From Rhizopus arrhizus (lineage: Eukaryota > Mucoromycota > Mucoromycetes > Mucorales > Rhizopodaceae), in contig JAKZZE010000005.1 of the NCBI GenBank assembly GCA_024220505.1, positions 456,501 through 520,500 on the forward strand: 64,000 bases of DNA. The letters are read 5' to 3'. Within the stretch, counting starts at the first letter, position 1. Every line of letters begins with the position of its first letter. Positions 11,168 through 23,770 of the stretch are shown here, one piece after another. The notes beneath the pieces were generated by a model that had not been told where the DNA came from, did no database searches, and saw only the letters and a program-made list of their open reading frames with translations. Position numbers and translations under genes: made by a program.

Positions 11168-13117
11168 TAAAGTACTAATTATATCATTACCTCTCTCTCT
11201 CTCTCATCTCTTTGTTTTTCCTTCCTTGACTATTTTTGAGATTGTACAGAGAAAGCAAATGATAGTGAAATGAATTTCACCTGTGAGAGTTTTATAAAAG
11301 GAGCAGGATGTCACTCGATCGTAAGTATTCTTTAGGAAAGTCTTGGTATACGACGTGCGTTGCGTACAAGAGCTATTAGTTGACAACAACATGAATGCAG
11401 AAAAGGAATGTAATACCAAAAGATACATAATTGACAAGTTGGTTATGCAATACTGTTCATAGTTAGGATACTGATTTTTTCTTTATAAAATTTTCAAAGT
11501 CTTTTGGAATATTAGCAAATATGTTTGAATTGTTCCCTATTGAAAAGCAACAAGCTGTACTAAAGAGCAAAAAATAACTACTTGTTATCCAACATGACAC
11601 TTGATGTCCCTGAAAGAGCAATCTATAACTCGATAGGCACTTTAAGGAAATCATCATGTCAAAATGTACCAAGAAATCTTTATTGATGTTTCTAACCAAG
11701 TTAAAATGACAAAACTTTGAATTGCTTTAGTCAGTATCTGTTGGCAATAGAAATATTTATGAGATAAACCTAAAGACAACTCATTTCTATTATACTTTCT
11801 CTGGTTTAAAAAAGTATTTGAGTAATGGAGAGTGTTTTGTAGAAATAGTTTAGAGCAACCGTACGTATAACATCTAGAGTACTACAATATATAATTGGAT
11901 GGTGAATGATGCTAATCAAATTTCTATTTCTATACCAACCAAACAGTTTGAATCTTTGACTTTCAATTAAAAGCAGAATTATTGCTGTGAGATTTAATAG
12001 ACTAGATGAATACTTGGGATTAGAATAAGATTTAAAAGACTTGATACACAACATTCATAATCAATAGTGTCGTAAATAATCATGCTACTGACACTGAAAT
12101 GCTTGTGATCGTTATGAATAACAAGGTTGACAAAGTTGCTAGATATGGAAATGAAAGTTTCAAAGCCTTTTTACTATTCAAATGACGATTGAAGATAATA
12201 ATATTCCTTATTAAGCTTGTTCAATTTGGTGCAAGTAAATTTGGATAGTTTAAGAAATGAGCCAAATGATTAAGTATCGTTTTATATTTTCAACTCTTTT
12301 AAAATCATCCTCATCATTTCATATTTAATTATCTCTTGATGACAATGAAAGCAATCTTAAAAAAAAAATCATTGGAATAATAATACAATGAAGTTGGACC
12401 TCTAAACCTATCCCATCTTCTTTTTTTCTTTCAATAGCTCTTTATAAAAAAAGTCAAAAGTAGGCCCAGATTTTGAAGGCAGTGAGTACAAACTTTAATT
12501 TTGTCAATTAATTCACAATAAACAATAATGCGTGTTACCTCAGCAGTTTGATACAAATATGAGTAAAGAAATAAATAGAGGAAAAAGCAAACATAGAAGA
12601 AATGCAAAACAATCCTACATGAACTATTGTCACGCTTTATTTATATTCAGACGAAATTAAGATGGTTAAGGAAAGTATAAAAGAAAAGGATGTGATAAAT
12701 CATGCTGCAAAACAAAACTGAAGAGGGAATAGAATCAGTTGTGTTGATTGAAAAATATAAAAAATGATAAATAAGAATTGAAAGGAGAGGATGGTCAGAT
12801 TGAAAAACGAGAGTCGATGATTAAAAGTAGTACAATAGGATTTAGTTGGTTCCTGGTTTAAAGTTACACAGACCGCTGTAAACATCATTTTTTAAACAAT
12901 ACAAATGAAGGGCTTTAGATTGATAAGAATGCATAAAGGATGTTATTTAGCAAATAGTTGAATTACTTGGTCTAAATAAGGTCATAAGAGCAAAATAAAT
13001 AAATAAAATAAATGACGTGAGAAGGTTTTGTTTTGGCGCATCTTATAAAATTATAAAAGAAACAACTATCCTCTTCACTTTCTTTTTCTCTTTTCTAAAC
13101 TTATTTTAACCTAATCG
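11168..13117. other. Intergenic, no gene supported
   Basis: About 1.95 kb of AT-rich sequence. A CT repeat follows the Rho stop (11190-11210). The short ORFs on both strands show no domains. The right end holds the promoter of the caleosin-like gene. Confidence 0.5.
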
Positions 13118-15376
13118 ATGGATATAAACTCTTCAGAAAATAAGCAAATTCCTATCAAAGAAAACGTAAATCAGACAACAATACCAACTTGTATATTAAA
13201 TGAATAATTCAATAGGCGATCCAAAGACATCTTTACTTTTGGGACAAGACAAAGAAGGGATACATCACTCCAGTTGATACTATAAAAGGTATATTAAACA
13301 TAATAAGAACAGAATTAAATATTTATTCAAATAGGATTTATTACACTTGGTTATGGTATCATTCCTAGTCTTTTCCTTGGTATCTTTGTCAGTGTCTTTT
13401 TATCTTTGTTAACTCAAGTAGGCTGGACACCTGATCCTTTCTGCCGTTCTCTTGTTTCAAATTTAATTGAAGCAAGAACACTGACATCATATGCTTACGA
13501 TAAGCATGGTGTTTTCATACCAAAGAACTTTGAAAACCTGTTTAATAAACATGCCAAGTCTGGTGAACACATAACAATAATCGAGTTTGTTTGGATGACA
13601 AGAGAACAGGAAATGTTGAGATTTAATCTGAAAGCATGGTAACCTAATTCTTCTTGTCTTTGCTTGTTCATCCTCATTTTATTTAAATAGGGCAATCAGT
13701 CTAATTGAATTGTGCACTCTTTATTTTTTCATTGGTCATCATGGCTATTTATCAAAAGAAGGTGTCCGAGCTGCTTATGATGTGAGTTTATTTACTGTGC
13801 TTGTAAATAAATAATTAAATTTGTTCAATAGGGAACATTATTTTATCGTCTACAAGAAACGAATATGATACAACGTAAAAGCTCTGTCATCAGTTCTTAT
13901 CCTCATCTTATTCACTCTTCTCTTTTACCCAAAAAACACAATGTCTGGTTTCTCAAGGGTCAACTACATGCCTTATTGAACTCTACATCCCTAAAAGGTT
14001 CCTATTTACATGATTGGACAAATTATTTTCAAGAAATTCTCACTGCCATCAAGGACAAGACCATTTTGAGCTCTGTTACCAAAAGTAGATACTTGCCTAA
14101 ACTTGACGTGAGTTGTAGTGAAAAGATAAAGATGCCTACAAAGTCAGATGATTCCGATGAAGGATTATGTGCTCTTGTTGCTGACACTGCTTATCATGAC
14201 TTGACACCTGTGGATGATAACAAGAATGCTTTGAACATCATCCTTAAAGAGCCTCCTGTATTTTATGGACTAACGATAAAAGAAGACATAACAGTGATCA
14301 GTAAGGATGGAATCAAGAACGTACTCTTCCTTACCAACAGTACCCATGACTGGCCTCAAGAGAACAAAGATGACGAAAGAAGCAAGCTGCATTCCACAGA
14401 CAATGAATCACGTTATTTTGTGGAACATGAATCTCCTATCCTGTCACTTTCCGATGACGATTCGTCCCTAATGTCCTCCACCTTTGATGATTCCGCTCTG
14501 TTATCCCCACCTGATTCTTCTTCATCTCCAATCCTGTTTCCAGTTAGCGATGACAATTCTCTGATAGCTTTGTTTGATGCTGACTCTGATTCTTCAATCG
14601 GTATTAACTCTTTATTGATTTCATCTGATTCGTCCTTCACAATTCCATCCTCTCTTGGCACTAAATCCTTGTTATCTTTATCTGACTCTGATTCTTCTTT
14701 ATTGAATCAACATCATCCTTCTTCTCTAGCAACACCTGTCAATATTGATTCTTCTTTCCTGTCTTCAACTAAATCTACCTCTTGTTCTAATCATTCCTCT
14801 CCTCTGATGAAACCTCTGACTGATACTGACCCTTCCTTAACTCATTTATCAACTAACGATTCTATTCCAATCATCTTCTCATCCAATCATAACCTTGATC
14901 TAGAAATCGAATCCATTGATCTCATAGAGCTACCAGAAAATGATATTATTTCAAAAGTCAAACCTGATCATCTGGTAGCTGAACCCATGGATAACACCAT
15001 TCAAAACATTGAGCTTACTGCTCTGGTATCAAAGGATGAGATCATGATGGGTTCTGAATCTTCCATGGCAACCCCATTCAATAGTGACTCAGATGCAACC
15101 TCTGAATTTACTGCTCCGATTCCTTCACCTGACAGTGGCTCTCTCACACATCATGAACCTACTGCTGTGGTCCCCTCGGCTGAAAATACCACACTCTTGA
15201 AAAAAGAATCAGTTTCTATCATCACTTCACTCCCAGAGGTCCCTGTTGTAAAAAATGATAATCCTCCAAGGACGCGCATTTCTACCTCAGCCAAATACAA
15301 ACCATTAAGCAACAAGAAGAGCAAAAAGAACAAAAGCAAGAAAAACAAAAATAAGAAGAAGAAGAAGAGTCGATAA
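13118..15376 (+). CDS. Caleosin-like protein with ~510-aa Ser/Asp-rich tail
   Basis: Exons 13118-13165, 13216-13288, 13335-13638, 13691-13781 and 13832-15376 join to 686 codons. Residues ~15-175 follow the caleosin order: IQRHLYFWDKTKKGYITPVDT (a degenerate single EF-hand), the membrane hairpin GFITLGYGIIPSLFLGIFV, and the C-terminal block ELCTLYFFIGHHGYLSKEGVRAAYDGTLFYRL. Caleosins are lipid-droplet-bound haem peroxygenases. The calcium loop has lost several acidic positions, so binding is doubtful. Everything after about residue 250 is unusual: acidic, Ser/Asp/Thr repeats (SLSDSDSS, SSPDSSSSP types), then a very basic C-terminus of repeated KKNKSKKNK. Typical fungal caleosins end soon after the fold. 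The start is the first ATG, supported by an in-phase 50-nt intron. Confidence 0.75.
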
Positions 15377-16575
15377 AGCCAAGGTCTCTGCTAACTGTAA
15401 ATTTTTAAATAAAGAATACAAAACTTTAAAGTAGTGCACAGTATTTTTAAAGATCTCGGCCGGTTTCTCGAGAATAAATTAAAAAGAGTCTCTTACAATT
15501 CCATGAACCCTAGGCTATCTCCTGATGTTAAAAATCAGTGATACTTTTGTTAAACAGCTAAAAATAAAAAAAAAATCATAGAAAAATCTGATAAGAACTG
15601 GTGTTATCCCCTTTCATGGTATCTTTGTCTACTGTTGACTGACGCAAAGAAAAAAAAAAATTAGCTGATGATGATATGGATTTGTTCAAACTCCTTCTAT
15701 CAAGTATTGATTTGCTGCTCTTTAATAAGCTTCAATCCTTTTGTTAACCTTTTCTGCTGTAATAAGAATCAAAAGATCCTTTTGTCTAACATGTCAAATT
15801 TATGACTTTCTATACAATTTTCCTCTACTATGCACTATATATTACTTTTAGTACAAATTTACTATGAACTTTCAAATAGACTCATATTACTTGTATTTTG
15901 ATCTGTTTGATCGTAGTAAATAGTTAAGGCCCACACAGTCGTGCTTCAAACTTTAATGTCAACTTTTTCTTTTTTTGGGAAATGCTCATATTTAATTGTA
16001 TTACAGGAGCTTTTTTTTCTGCTTCTTTTGCTATCATACTAACAAAAGATATATCTTTACTCTTTATTTGTTTCTAAATGCCTACTATGCCCATAACTTT
16101 ATTTAGATGGAATCCATTTCATCCTTATCTCCACTATAATCAAAGCTAGTGGAGCAAATATTATAAAACCATCAGTTAACTATAAAAAGAAACATGAACC
16201 TCAAGATCTTTGAACCATATTTGTCTAATTAATCTATTGATGTGCGTTTCAAAAAAAGTTTTAAAATAATTTAAATAGTTGGCATTGAAATAACATAAAT
16301 TTAACACATTAAAGTCTTTTTTCTATGACTCGTATTCATTTGTGCATTACTTCATTCTACGTAAAACTTACTTAGATAAGGCCCAGTCATTGCAATCGAA
16401 AAGCAATGGTTATTGTTCTATTTGTCTTTTTTTTTTCTTGGCTCAAAAAAGACGATTATATACCGTTAAGAGTTTTCCTATTTAAATACAATATAAAAAA
16501 TAACAAGAGCTATTGAGGAGATGTTTTTATTCAAATTCCTACTATTTTTTCACTTTGTTACCAAAACAAATCATT
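15377..16575. other. Intergenic, no gene supported
   Basis: AT-rich spacer between two convergent genes (caleosin-like on plus, RhoGEF on minus). No coding, RNA or repeat feature is recognised. Confidence 0.5.
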
Positions 16576-19500
16576 TTATGGTCTCCTCTTTTTATGACTA
16601 TTTTTAGATGTAAGTAAAGAAGTTACATAAACATCCCTAAAGTTCGCATCAAAAGCATCACATCGTGTCTTGAATTGCTTTAATTTATAGTTTGCAAATT
16701 TATCTGTCAGTGCTCCTCCAAAGAGGTATCGTGCAGTACTAGGTGATTGAGCATGATCCCCAGAAGAATAAAACATGGTGGAAAAGTTGGGTATAGACAA
16801 TCGATGATTATTTCGTGCTGGTTTATTAAAAATAGCTGATTGAGAGAAGCTTGCTGATCCGGATGGTATAGGAATATGTACAGGTTGATTAGTGGTATCA
16901 AGGTCAATTTCGTGTGGTTCCTAATCATATCTGTTAAAAAATAGATCGTCACAGCCTTCTAACACAAACCTCCGTCATAATCTTTTTAATCCTAGGATCA
17001 AGACTAGATACAAACAAGTGCTCTACTAGGTATTTGTTTGCATCTCTTCTTGACATGATATAATGCTCTTTTGCACTCTCAATGCAATCAATCATGCTGG
17101 TCATCCAAATGTCTTTTTCTGCTTCACTTACAGCACTGAATTCAAAAATATGTGAATTACTACGTAATAACCAAGGAAAATGGACAGATGCTTTTTTTTT
17201 AGAAAAGAACTTTTTTAGTTATACTGTAAAGAGAAAGGTACATGAGAAACTTACTTGGTATATCCGGTAAATCTTCTACAGTAAACTCTCGAATAGGGAA
17301 CCAATGCTTTGATTCATAAGTATCTGATCGTTTTGGCCTTGCCAAGATCACATAGTGTTCAAACAAAGCACAGCAAACCCTTTTCGATGATCTCTGTTTT
17401 GGCAAGTAGCGCATCTCTAGAGTACCTATGAGCGAGCAAGTGCCCAGATGTTTAAACCATCGCTTAGGCAAACACCAATCCGCTTGAAGTCGTGTTAAAA
17501 ATATCTCAGTCTTTTTTTCCAATTCAAGCCTGGCCTTGGAGTCATTGATTCTGGTAGCAACGTTGTGAATGATCCTTTCAGCAATAGATAAAAGTTCAAA
17601 GCCCTCGAGGTCTGTTGGTGTGGCCTTTTCTAATGTCTGGAGAAGTAACTTGTAACGAAATAATCGTTGAAATGGCTATGTTTGTGTATGAGAAAAGGTT
17701 TAGGGGTGTGATAAGAGTAGGTTTTCGTTTTCTTTTTCACCATAATTAAATAATCTTCAAATTTCAGTTTGTTTGTTCCCCAGGAAATACGATGAAAGAA
17801 ATGAAGACGTTCATTCAAGTCACGAAATTTATCATTCGACTCTACAAGTTTATTGTATGTCGCAATTGCATCATCTTGTCCGATGCTATAATCAGAATAA
17901 GATTCAAAGTATGTTTCCTGAAAACATATAAGTATATCACGAAAAAAAAAAAAAAAAAAAAAAAAAAGATGATTCTACACTTACCCACTCTATAAAGCAA
18001 CTCGCTATATGCTTTACACTTCCACCTTCCTTGTCGCGTCTAGCTGCTAGTTTCAAAGCTTCACAAAAGTTTTCTTGATCTCTTGCTATATCTTCTCCAT
18101 TACGACAAATCAGCTCTTGTTCTTCCTTGGTAACAAAAGAAACACTTTGAAGAATTTTGAAAAAGTGCTATTCATACAAATTCTGAATACCTGCTCTTTT
18201 CAATTGAAAACAACACAACTTACTGTGCAAAGTATAAATAGATCTCTCGTATACGTTTCTTCCGTCTCGACCAATTCTTCAATCACACTAAGCCATCTAA
18301 ACGTTTTCTTTTGTTCATCAGACATGGTCTGAAATGCCTCTCGCCTTTCATCCGTCATTGACTTTGGTGAATCTGAAAGGTCCAAAGGACTTTGATCGCC
18401 CAAGATTTCTTCCATGGTGATGAATTTTTCGGGTGGACGGTAGGCAGAGCGACTGTTGGACTGAGCTGATGGTTTACAAAGATGTCGACCTGCGCTTTCA
18501 CGCATACTCTTCTTCATTTCCTTTTCTAATTTCATGAATAACGCATCACCGTTTTTGCCAACATCGATCGGAGGAGATACCATGCTTGGACTCAGTTTGA
18601 TGCTTTTGAAAAGAGATTGCATGCTGTCGGTACGTATGACTAAATTCGGTGACCCATCATTTTCTCTTATCTCACTGTTCTCGATGCCTTCAGTCTCTGT
18701 GATTCCGTTATTATTTATGCCAGAGTCTGTTGAAGGTGTTTGTAGACTGCTGCTGCTGCTGCTGCTGCTACTACTGTCGCCTCGTTGTATTCTTCGGTCA
18801 GATGATGGCGAGGGTTCAGCAGAATCATTCATCTGCGACCTCGTTTGTCTCAAGTTTTTTGCACTTTCACCTGCATTATCCTCATGCGGCGGCGTTTGAG
18901 ACAAACCACCTTCAAATCCTGCTGGAGAAGAAGACATTGTGTTATCAAAGATTGGTTCATTATTTAGGCTGCCCTTTTCAGCTTCTGGAACCAATTGTAC
19001 TCTATCAGGAATTTTATTCTCTTGTGCAGGTTGACTCGCCCTACGACTGATAGCCTTTTCTTGTACTGAATCGTGTCCTACTTCCTGTGCTGAGTCGTGT
19101 ACTGCTGGTGGTATAGGTGAGGGTGGAAGTGGCGGTAATTGCTCTATCTCTACATGGATGACGCTTGATTCCTTTTCATGTACACCCAATTTGTGATCTA
19201 ATAGGCCCGATAGTGCCCGCACTGAAGGTTCTCTTTCATTCTCCACTGTTTCATCCGACGACATCTCTTTATCTTCCTCTGACATTTCTTCTATGGATTC
19301 TGAGTGATCATTGCCCTGCAATTGATCTTCGGTTGGGTGAGGCGTGCCTTCTTGTTCAGGAAGTGCATCCACAAAATCATCTGTTTCGTAGCTTTTCTCA
19401 CTTTCATCGTCTTCTTTGTCACTCTCTTCTTGTTTTTGGCCATGTTCCTTTTTCTCCTTCTTGTTCTTTTCATTATCATCATCATCATCACTGACACTGC

Positions 19501-19600
19501 CACTGCTAGAAGCTAATTTCTCCGAAGACATTTTTTTACCCTCCTTGTCATTCTCGCTTGTTAAACAATTAGACATTGTGTTTATAGATGTGTCTTCCAT
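16576..19600 (-). CDS. Rho guanine-nucleotide exchange factor (DH-PH domains)
   Basis: The first exon (19600 to about 18220) encodes ~460 residues rich in Ser, Glu and Asp, including a DDDDDNEKNKKEKKE stretch, a proline run (LPPLPPSPIPP) and a ten-serine run; it is probably disordered. The DH domain begins at VIEELVETEETYTRDL and includes NFCEALK and the hallmark PFQRLFRYKLLLQ (17655-17690), joined across an intron. A PH-like domain follows (GTLEMRYLPKQ, ALFEHYVILARPKR, HWFPIREF, EKDIWMTSMIDCIES). The C-terminal extension ends KNSHKKRRP. DH-PH proteins load GTP on Rho/Cdc42 GTPases. The true ATG is at 19600; the upstream GTG is in frame but not used. Small exon limits around 18100-18200 are not fully resolved. 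Confidence 0.82.
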
Positions 19601-20375
19601 CACTTTATATTATTCAGAAAGAAACCGAGAGAAATGAATAGTGAAAGAGATATAAAAAATATTTTGAAATTTTTCTTGCAAGTTAATATCATAACTTCAC
19701 CCCACATTTCATGATAAAATACCCTATCTTTTTTTAATGCTCTTTTTCTTATTGTTCCTGAAAGCCATTTTTGTATCACCTACTATGAATCATTCATTCT
19801 GAACTCACGTCTTACTCGGACATAAGCTCATGGCGTGTACAAGAAAATCAAAAAGATAATAGTGATCCATAGGCTCATAGTTTATAGGCTAGGCATTATA
19901 AATTTTTTAACAAAGAAAACAAAAATCTAACTGCAAATGTTTATTTATCTTTTTCTATGCTTGGAGATCAACAAGCCTAATTTTCACTACATGTATGCGG
20001 TCAATCCCTTGGAGAGTAAAAAAAAAAAAAGGGGGGGAAAAAGAACCGCCCTGGATCAGAATTTACTATAATTGATGATATTGTATTGCTTTTGTAAGCA
20101 TCTAGATGACAATAGGGGGATGCATCCCATACACAGTCCTATAGGAGAAAAAAAAAATAGAAAAATTGAGAAAGTCAAACTTGTAACTCCAACAAAACCT
20201 TAGATGAACTATACTTTTTATAGTTCATGTATCTCTCGGTTACTCAAATGAATTTCTATTGGATCGATATATTGACGTCATCAATTATTGCTTGTCGAGT
20301 GGTTGAATGTGTTGTTCTAATATGACACCTGGGGGGGTTTAAAGACTTTTTTTTTTTCTCCATATTAATCCAAAC
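19601..20375. other. Divergent promoter region between RhoGEF and NDUFA6
   Basis: Intergenic spacer with a G run (20028-20035) and A runs. It should hold both promoters. No further feature is seen. Confidence 0.4.
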
Positions 20376-20815
20376 ATGGTTCAAGCTGCTGCATTTGCTG
20401 TTTCCAATTTTGCAGTAACTACTGCTTCTGCCAAATCTTCAAGTGAGGCTACAACCCGTGCTTTATCACTTTACAGACAATGGCAACGATCTGTAACTAT
20501 ACATAAAAAAATCTTGAGAGTATTCACTAAACTATTTTTTTTTATTGAAAAAAGGTGCCAGAAATGATGAAACTTCATGAAATCAATTTGCCTACTTCAG
20601 CTATTCGTGCTAAAATTCGTGAAGAATTTGAACGACATCGCTATGTGGAAGATCTCCAAGTACGAGATATCTTGTACGCAAAGGGACAAATGGAATATCA
20701 AGAAGTGATGAATGTCTGGAAACAAAACAACCACATTATGAATTACTTTGCCAAGGAGGAAGCACCTCCTAAACCCACTACCTTTTTAGAAAAGTTTTAT
20801 GATGGAAAAGCCTAG
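20376..20815 (+). CDS. NADH:ubiquinone oxidoreductase subunit NDUFA6 (LYR protein)
   Basis: Exons 20376-20492 and 20555-20815 give 125 residues. After a short Ala/Ser-rich N-terminus comes RALSLYRQWQRSVPEM, containing the LYR motif of the Complex1_LYR family, then KIREEFERHRYVEDLQVRDILYAKGQMEYQEVMNVWKQ, which matches NDUFA6/LYRM6. The protein is a supernumerary subunit of mitochondrial complex I that docks the acyl carrier protein. Its presence fits a fungus that keeps complex I, unlike Saccharomyces. Length and intron phase are normal. Confidence 0.92.
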
Positions 20816-20840
20816 ATTTTGTTATTTTTATTTTATTTGG

Positions 20841-21602
20841 TTATGATAAAGCAATGATATCCCAACCAGCCGTGATTCTATCCAATCCTTCCAACTGTAA
20901 TAAACTTGATTTTAACTCTTCTTTTGACACATGTTGCTTGAGTGATTGCTGATGGCTTGTGATCGACAGACGTTTGAACCAAGGAAAGAGAGAAGCGTCT
21001 GATAATAAAGATTTGACGAATGTCCACTGGGATAGACCGTCGAGAACAAAATTAAGTTCGGTTAGATTGGGAAACATGTGTTTGAACTGAACCCAATTAA
21101 CGTCATGATTGAGTGCGATAGTAAGTGATTTTAATTTTGGAAATTGGCAGTGCTGGATGAGCTGATCGGAAGGAAAGGTAGGAATATCTAATGTTTGAAG
21201 AGTGTGTTGAGATTGAATTAGAAAGCATGGCTTGACATGGATGAAAGCATGCTTATGTTCACATGTTGAATCTTGTATTGACAATTGTGTTAGTTGAGTA
21301 TTTAAGCACGAGAGTGTTGAATATAATTGTGTGTGCTGCTGAAATGGCAAAGATAATTGGATAATTTCTAAATTGGTCGTTGATTTTCTGAGAATACTTA
21401 ATACAAGTGTTGATAACTGTTTACTGTCATTGTTGAAAGAGATGAGTTTTTGATGATTGATATGCTGTTGTTGATTGATTGAATGTGTTAGATAGCTCAA
21501 TTGGTTTTCTTTTGTTTGTATTAATTTTATTGATTTATTCGTATTCCAATTGAACTTGAAAGATAATAGATTATTATAATATAAGCATGTCCTAAGAAAC
21601 AT
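20841..21602 (-). CDS. LRR-like hypothetical protein (possible F-box family remnant)
   Basis: A 253-residue uninterrupted frame with repeated leucine-spaced segments (NLEIIQLSLPFQ, LNTQLTQLSIQDS, HTLQTLDIPTF, FPKLKSLTIALN, FPNLTELNFVLDGL), typical of fungal F-box/LRR proteins. No F-box is seen, and the frame opens with MFLRTCLYYNN; an upstream exon could be missing. It is convergent with NDUFA6, only 26 bp from its stop codon. Function unknown; substrate recognition for ubiquitin ligation is the usual role of related proteins but is not demonstrable here. Confidence 0.55.
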   Translation of the reverse strand: MFLRTCLYYNNLLSFKFNWNTNKSIKLIQTKENQLSYLTHSINQQQHINHQKLISFNNDSKQLSTLVLSILRKSTTNLEIIQLSLPFQQHTQLYSTLSCLNTQLTQLSIQDSTCEHKHAFIHVKPCFLIQSQHTLQTLDIPTFPSDQLIQHCQFPKLKSLTIALNHDVNWVQFKHMFPNLTELNFVLDGLSQWTFVKSLLSDASLFPWFKRLSITSHQQSLKQHVSKEELKSSLLQLEGLDRITAGWDIIALS

Positions 21603-22689
21603 AAGTATGGGTATTGATTTGTATAATATATATCTTTACTGTGCAAGTGGTGCCAAATCTAAAAGATTATCTTGTTTAATATAATAAATAATAATGAATT
21701 GTATTTCAGTAGGTAAATTGAGTATATACATTGTTAAAGAAGAGAAAAAAGGGGAAAATAAAAGTAAGCATGTGTTTAAATAGACCTCTCTTCCTTCTCG
21801 TCTCTCTCTCTCTCTCTTTCCCCCCCCCTAAAAGATTAAACTGGATTGACATTTCTCTATTTCTGCATTGAATGTCATTTAAAATCCGACGCTTTTTTAT
21901 TTTGCTCATTGTTTTTAATTTGATGAATGTACTTTATTAATGTACTTTATTGATACATGAACGGCTGAATATTATCCTTAATTCCTTCATTTGCATGCCC
22001 TTCCTTGTTTAGTAAGTTTTTTTTTATATCTTTCTTTCTTCTCTAAAAATAGACATAATAACACGCTGAAATGAGTTCATTCCTTGTATTTAAGGAATAA
22101 AGCTGATTTTATAAAAGAAATGATTACATTATTAGTCTGAGTTATTCATTTCTTTTTAATAAACTTATGACATCAATTATAAATCTAATAGTTACCATAT
22201 CATTGATGACCTTTGCCTTTATAAGAAACATCATTTGAATAACAAGGAAAGGTTTTAAAATGATGTCATTAGGTAAAGAAAGACACTTTTGCGTCTCCTT
22301 GGCAGCAATAGAAAACGTCTAATGACAAAAAGGAGTTCAATTTACTATTACAATCAAGACGGGTTTATTCTATCAATGCTCGATATGATTGGACAACATC
22401 ATTTTGCATTTAACTAAAAAAAAAAAAAAGAAGAGTAGAAAAGAGAAACAGAGAAAGAAGGATGCTTCCGCACATCATTCTATGCTGTCATTGGTGAAGT
22501 GAATTCATAGTTACACATGAAGCGATCAAAAAATATGTAAAGATTGACCAATCAGCATGGATGAATCAAGATTTTACACAGTCACCCATCAAACCTGAGC
22601 ATCTTGTAATAAGACAAAAAAAAAAAACTGTATTTTTTTTTTTATTCTTTACTCTCTTTCTTCTTTATAAATACGTTATAAAAAGATAA
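21603..22689. other. Intergenic, promoter of GTP cyclohydrolase gene
   Basis: AT-rich spacer with a CT repeat (21796-21820) and C run. A TATAAAT at 22666-22672, just before the downstream ATG, is a candidate core promoter motif. No gene is seen. Confidence 0.4.
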
Positions 22690-23717
22690 ATGTCTGCATT
22701 ACCCAAAGAAGAAATCAAAAATATTACAGACAGAGCAAATTCATCTATAGAAACAGATGGCATGAGTTGGCCAAGTAAGTTTATATAGTAAAAAGGAAAA
22801 AAGGAATACAAGTTGACCATAATAAAAAGGTTTGGGTGCTCGAGAAAGAAGAGATGAAACAGCCGAACAAAGATCGGAAAGAGAGACTAAAATGGCAGAA
22901 GCAGTAAAGACGATATTGACATGTATTGGTGAGGATCCCGAAAGGGAGGGATTGTTAAAGACGCCCGAAAGATATGCAAAAGCATTGATGTTCTTTACCA
23001 AGGGCTATGAACAAGACATCCGAGGTAATGCTGATTGATTGAATAAAGAAGATGGTTATTAATCAAGCTTGAATATAGATGTTGTGAATGATGCTGTATT
23101 TGAAGAAGGTAAATAGTAAAAATAAATAATAAATAAATACTTACAATGAAATAGACCATGATGAAATGGTATTAGTAAAGGACGTTGATGTATTTTCATT
23201 ATGTGAACATCATATGGTACCTTTTATGGGAAAGATTAGTATTGCATATATTCCTAATCGTAGAGTCATTGGCTTAAGTAAATTGGCTCGTATAGCAGAA
23301 ATGTTTGCTAGAAGGTATTTTTTTTTTTACTTGTCATCTTTGTACACATTCTTATTTGTTATAGATTACAAGTACAAGAAAGAATGACAAAGCAGGTAGC
23401 TTCTGCATTAATGGAAATGTTACAACCTCAAGGAGTAGCAGTTGTCATGGAGTGTTCTCATCTCTGCATGTGTTCACGGTAAGATTCTCTTTATTTTCAT
23501 TGTGGGAATTTTCATCACTAATTTCCCACACCTTTTCAATTTTTTATTTTATTAGAGGTGTTGAGGTAACACATACATAGGCATCATGATTCATAATGGT
23601 TTATACTTATATTTTCAATAGAAACCTGGTAGTTCAACCATTACAAGTTGTATGTTGGGAGTATTTAGAAGTAATCCTAGAACAAGAGAAGAATTCCTTA
23701 GCTTAATTAGACGATAA
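22690..23717 (+). CDS. FOL2: GTP cyclohydrolase I
   Basis: Seven exons, 22690-22774, 22830-23024, 23079-23108, 23155-23314, 23365-23478, 23556-23565 and 23622-23717, join to 229 residues with all phases matching. The enzyme converts GTP to dihydroneopterin triphosphate, the first step to folate and tetrahydrobiopterin. Visible are [18 protein letters not shown] and [11 protein letters not shown], carrying the zinc-binding Cys/His residues, and the C-terminal [17 protein letters not shown] end. Exon 6 is only 10 nt and encodes most of RGVE; without it the conserved CSRGVEKPGS run is broken. Length is near the fungal norm (about 240). The first ATG follows a TATAAAT/CT-rich leader. Confidence 0.93.
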
Positions 23718-23770
23718 ATTATATAAAAAGTGTGTATGTGAATAAAAAAAAAAAAGGACTTATAAACTAT

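Noticed and set aside
13191..13215. A 25-nt intron in the caleosin-like gene
   Set aside because: The earlier donor at 13166 gives a 50-nt intron and the correct phase.
18534..19503. Long plus-strand ORFs rich in Cys, Leu or Phe
   Set aside because: They are antisense shadows of the Ser/Glu/Asp-rich first exon of the RhoGEF.
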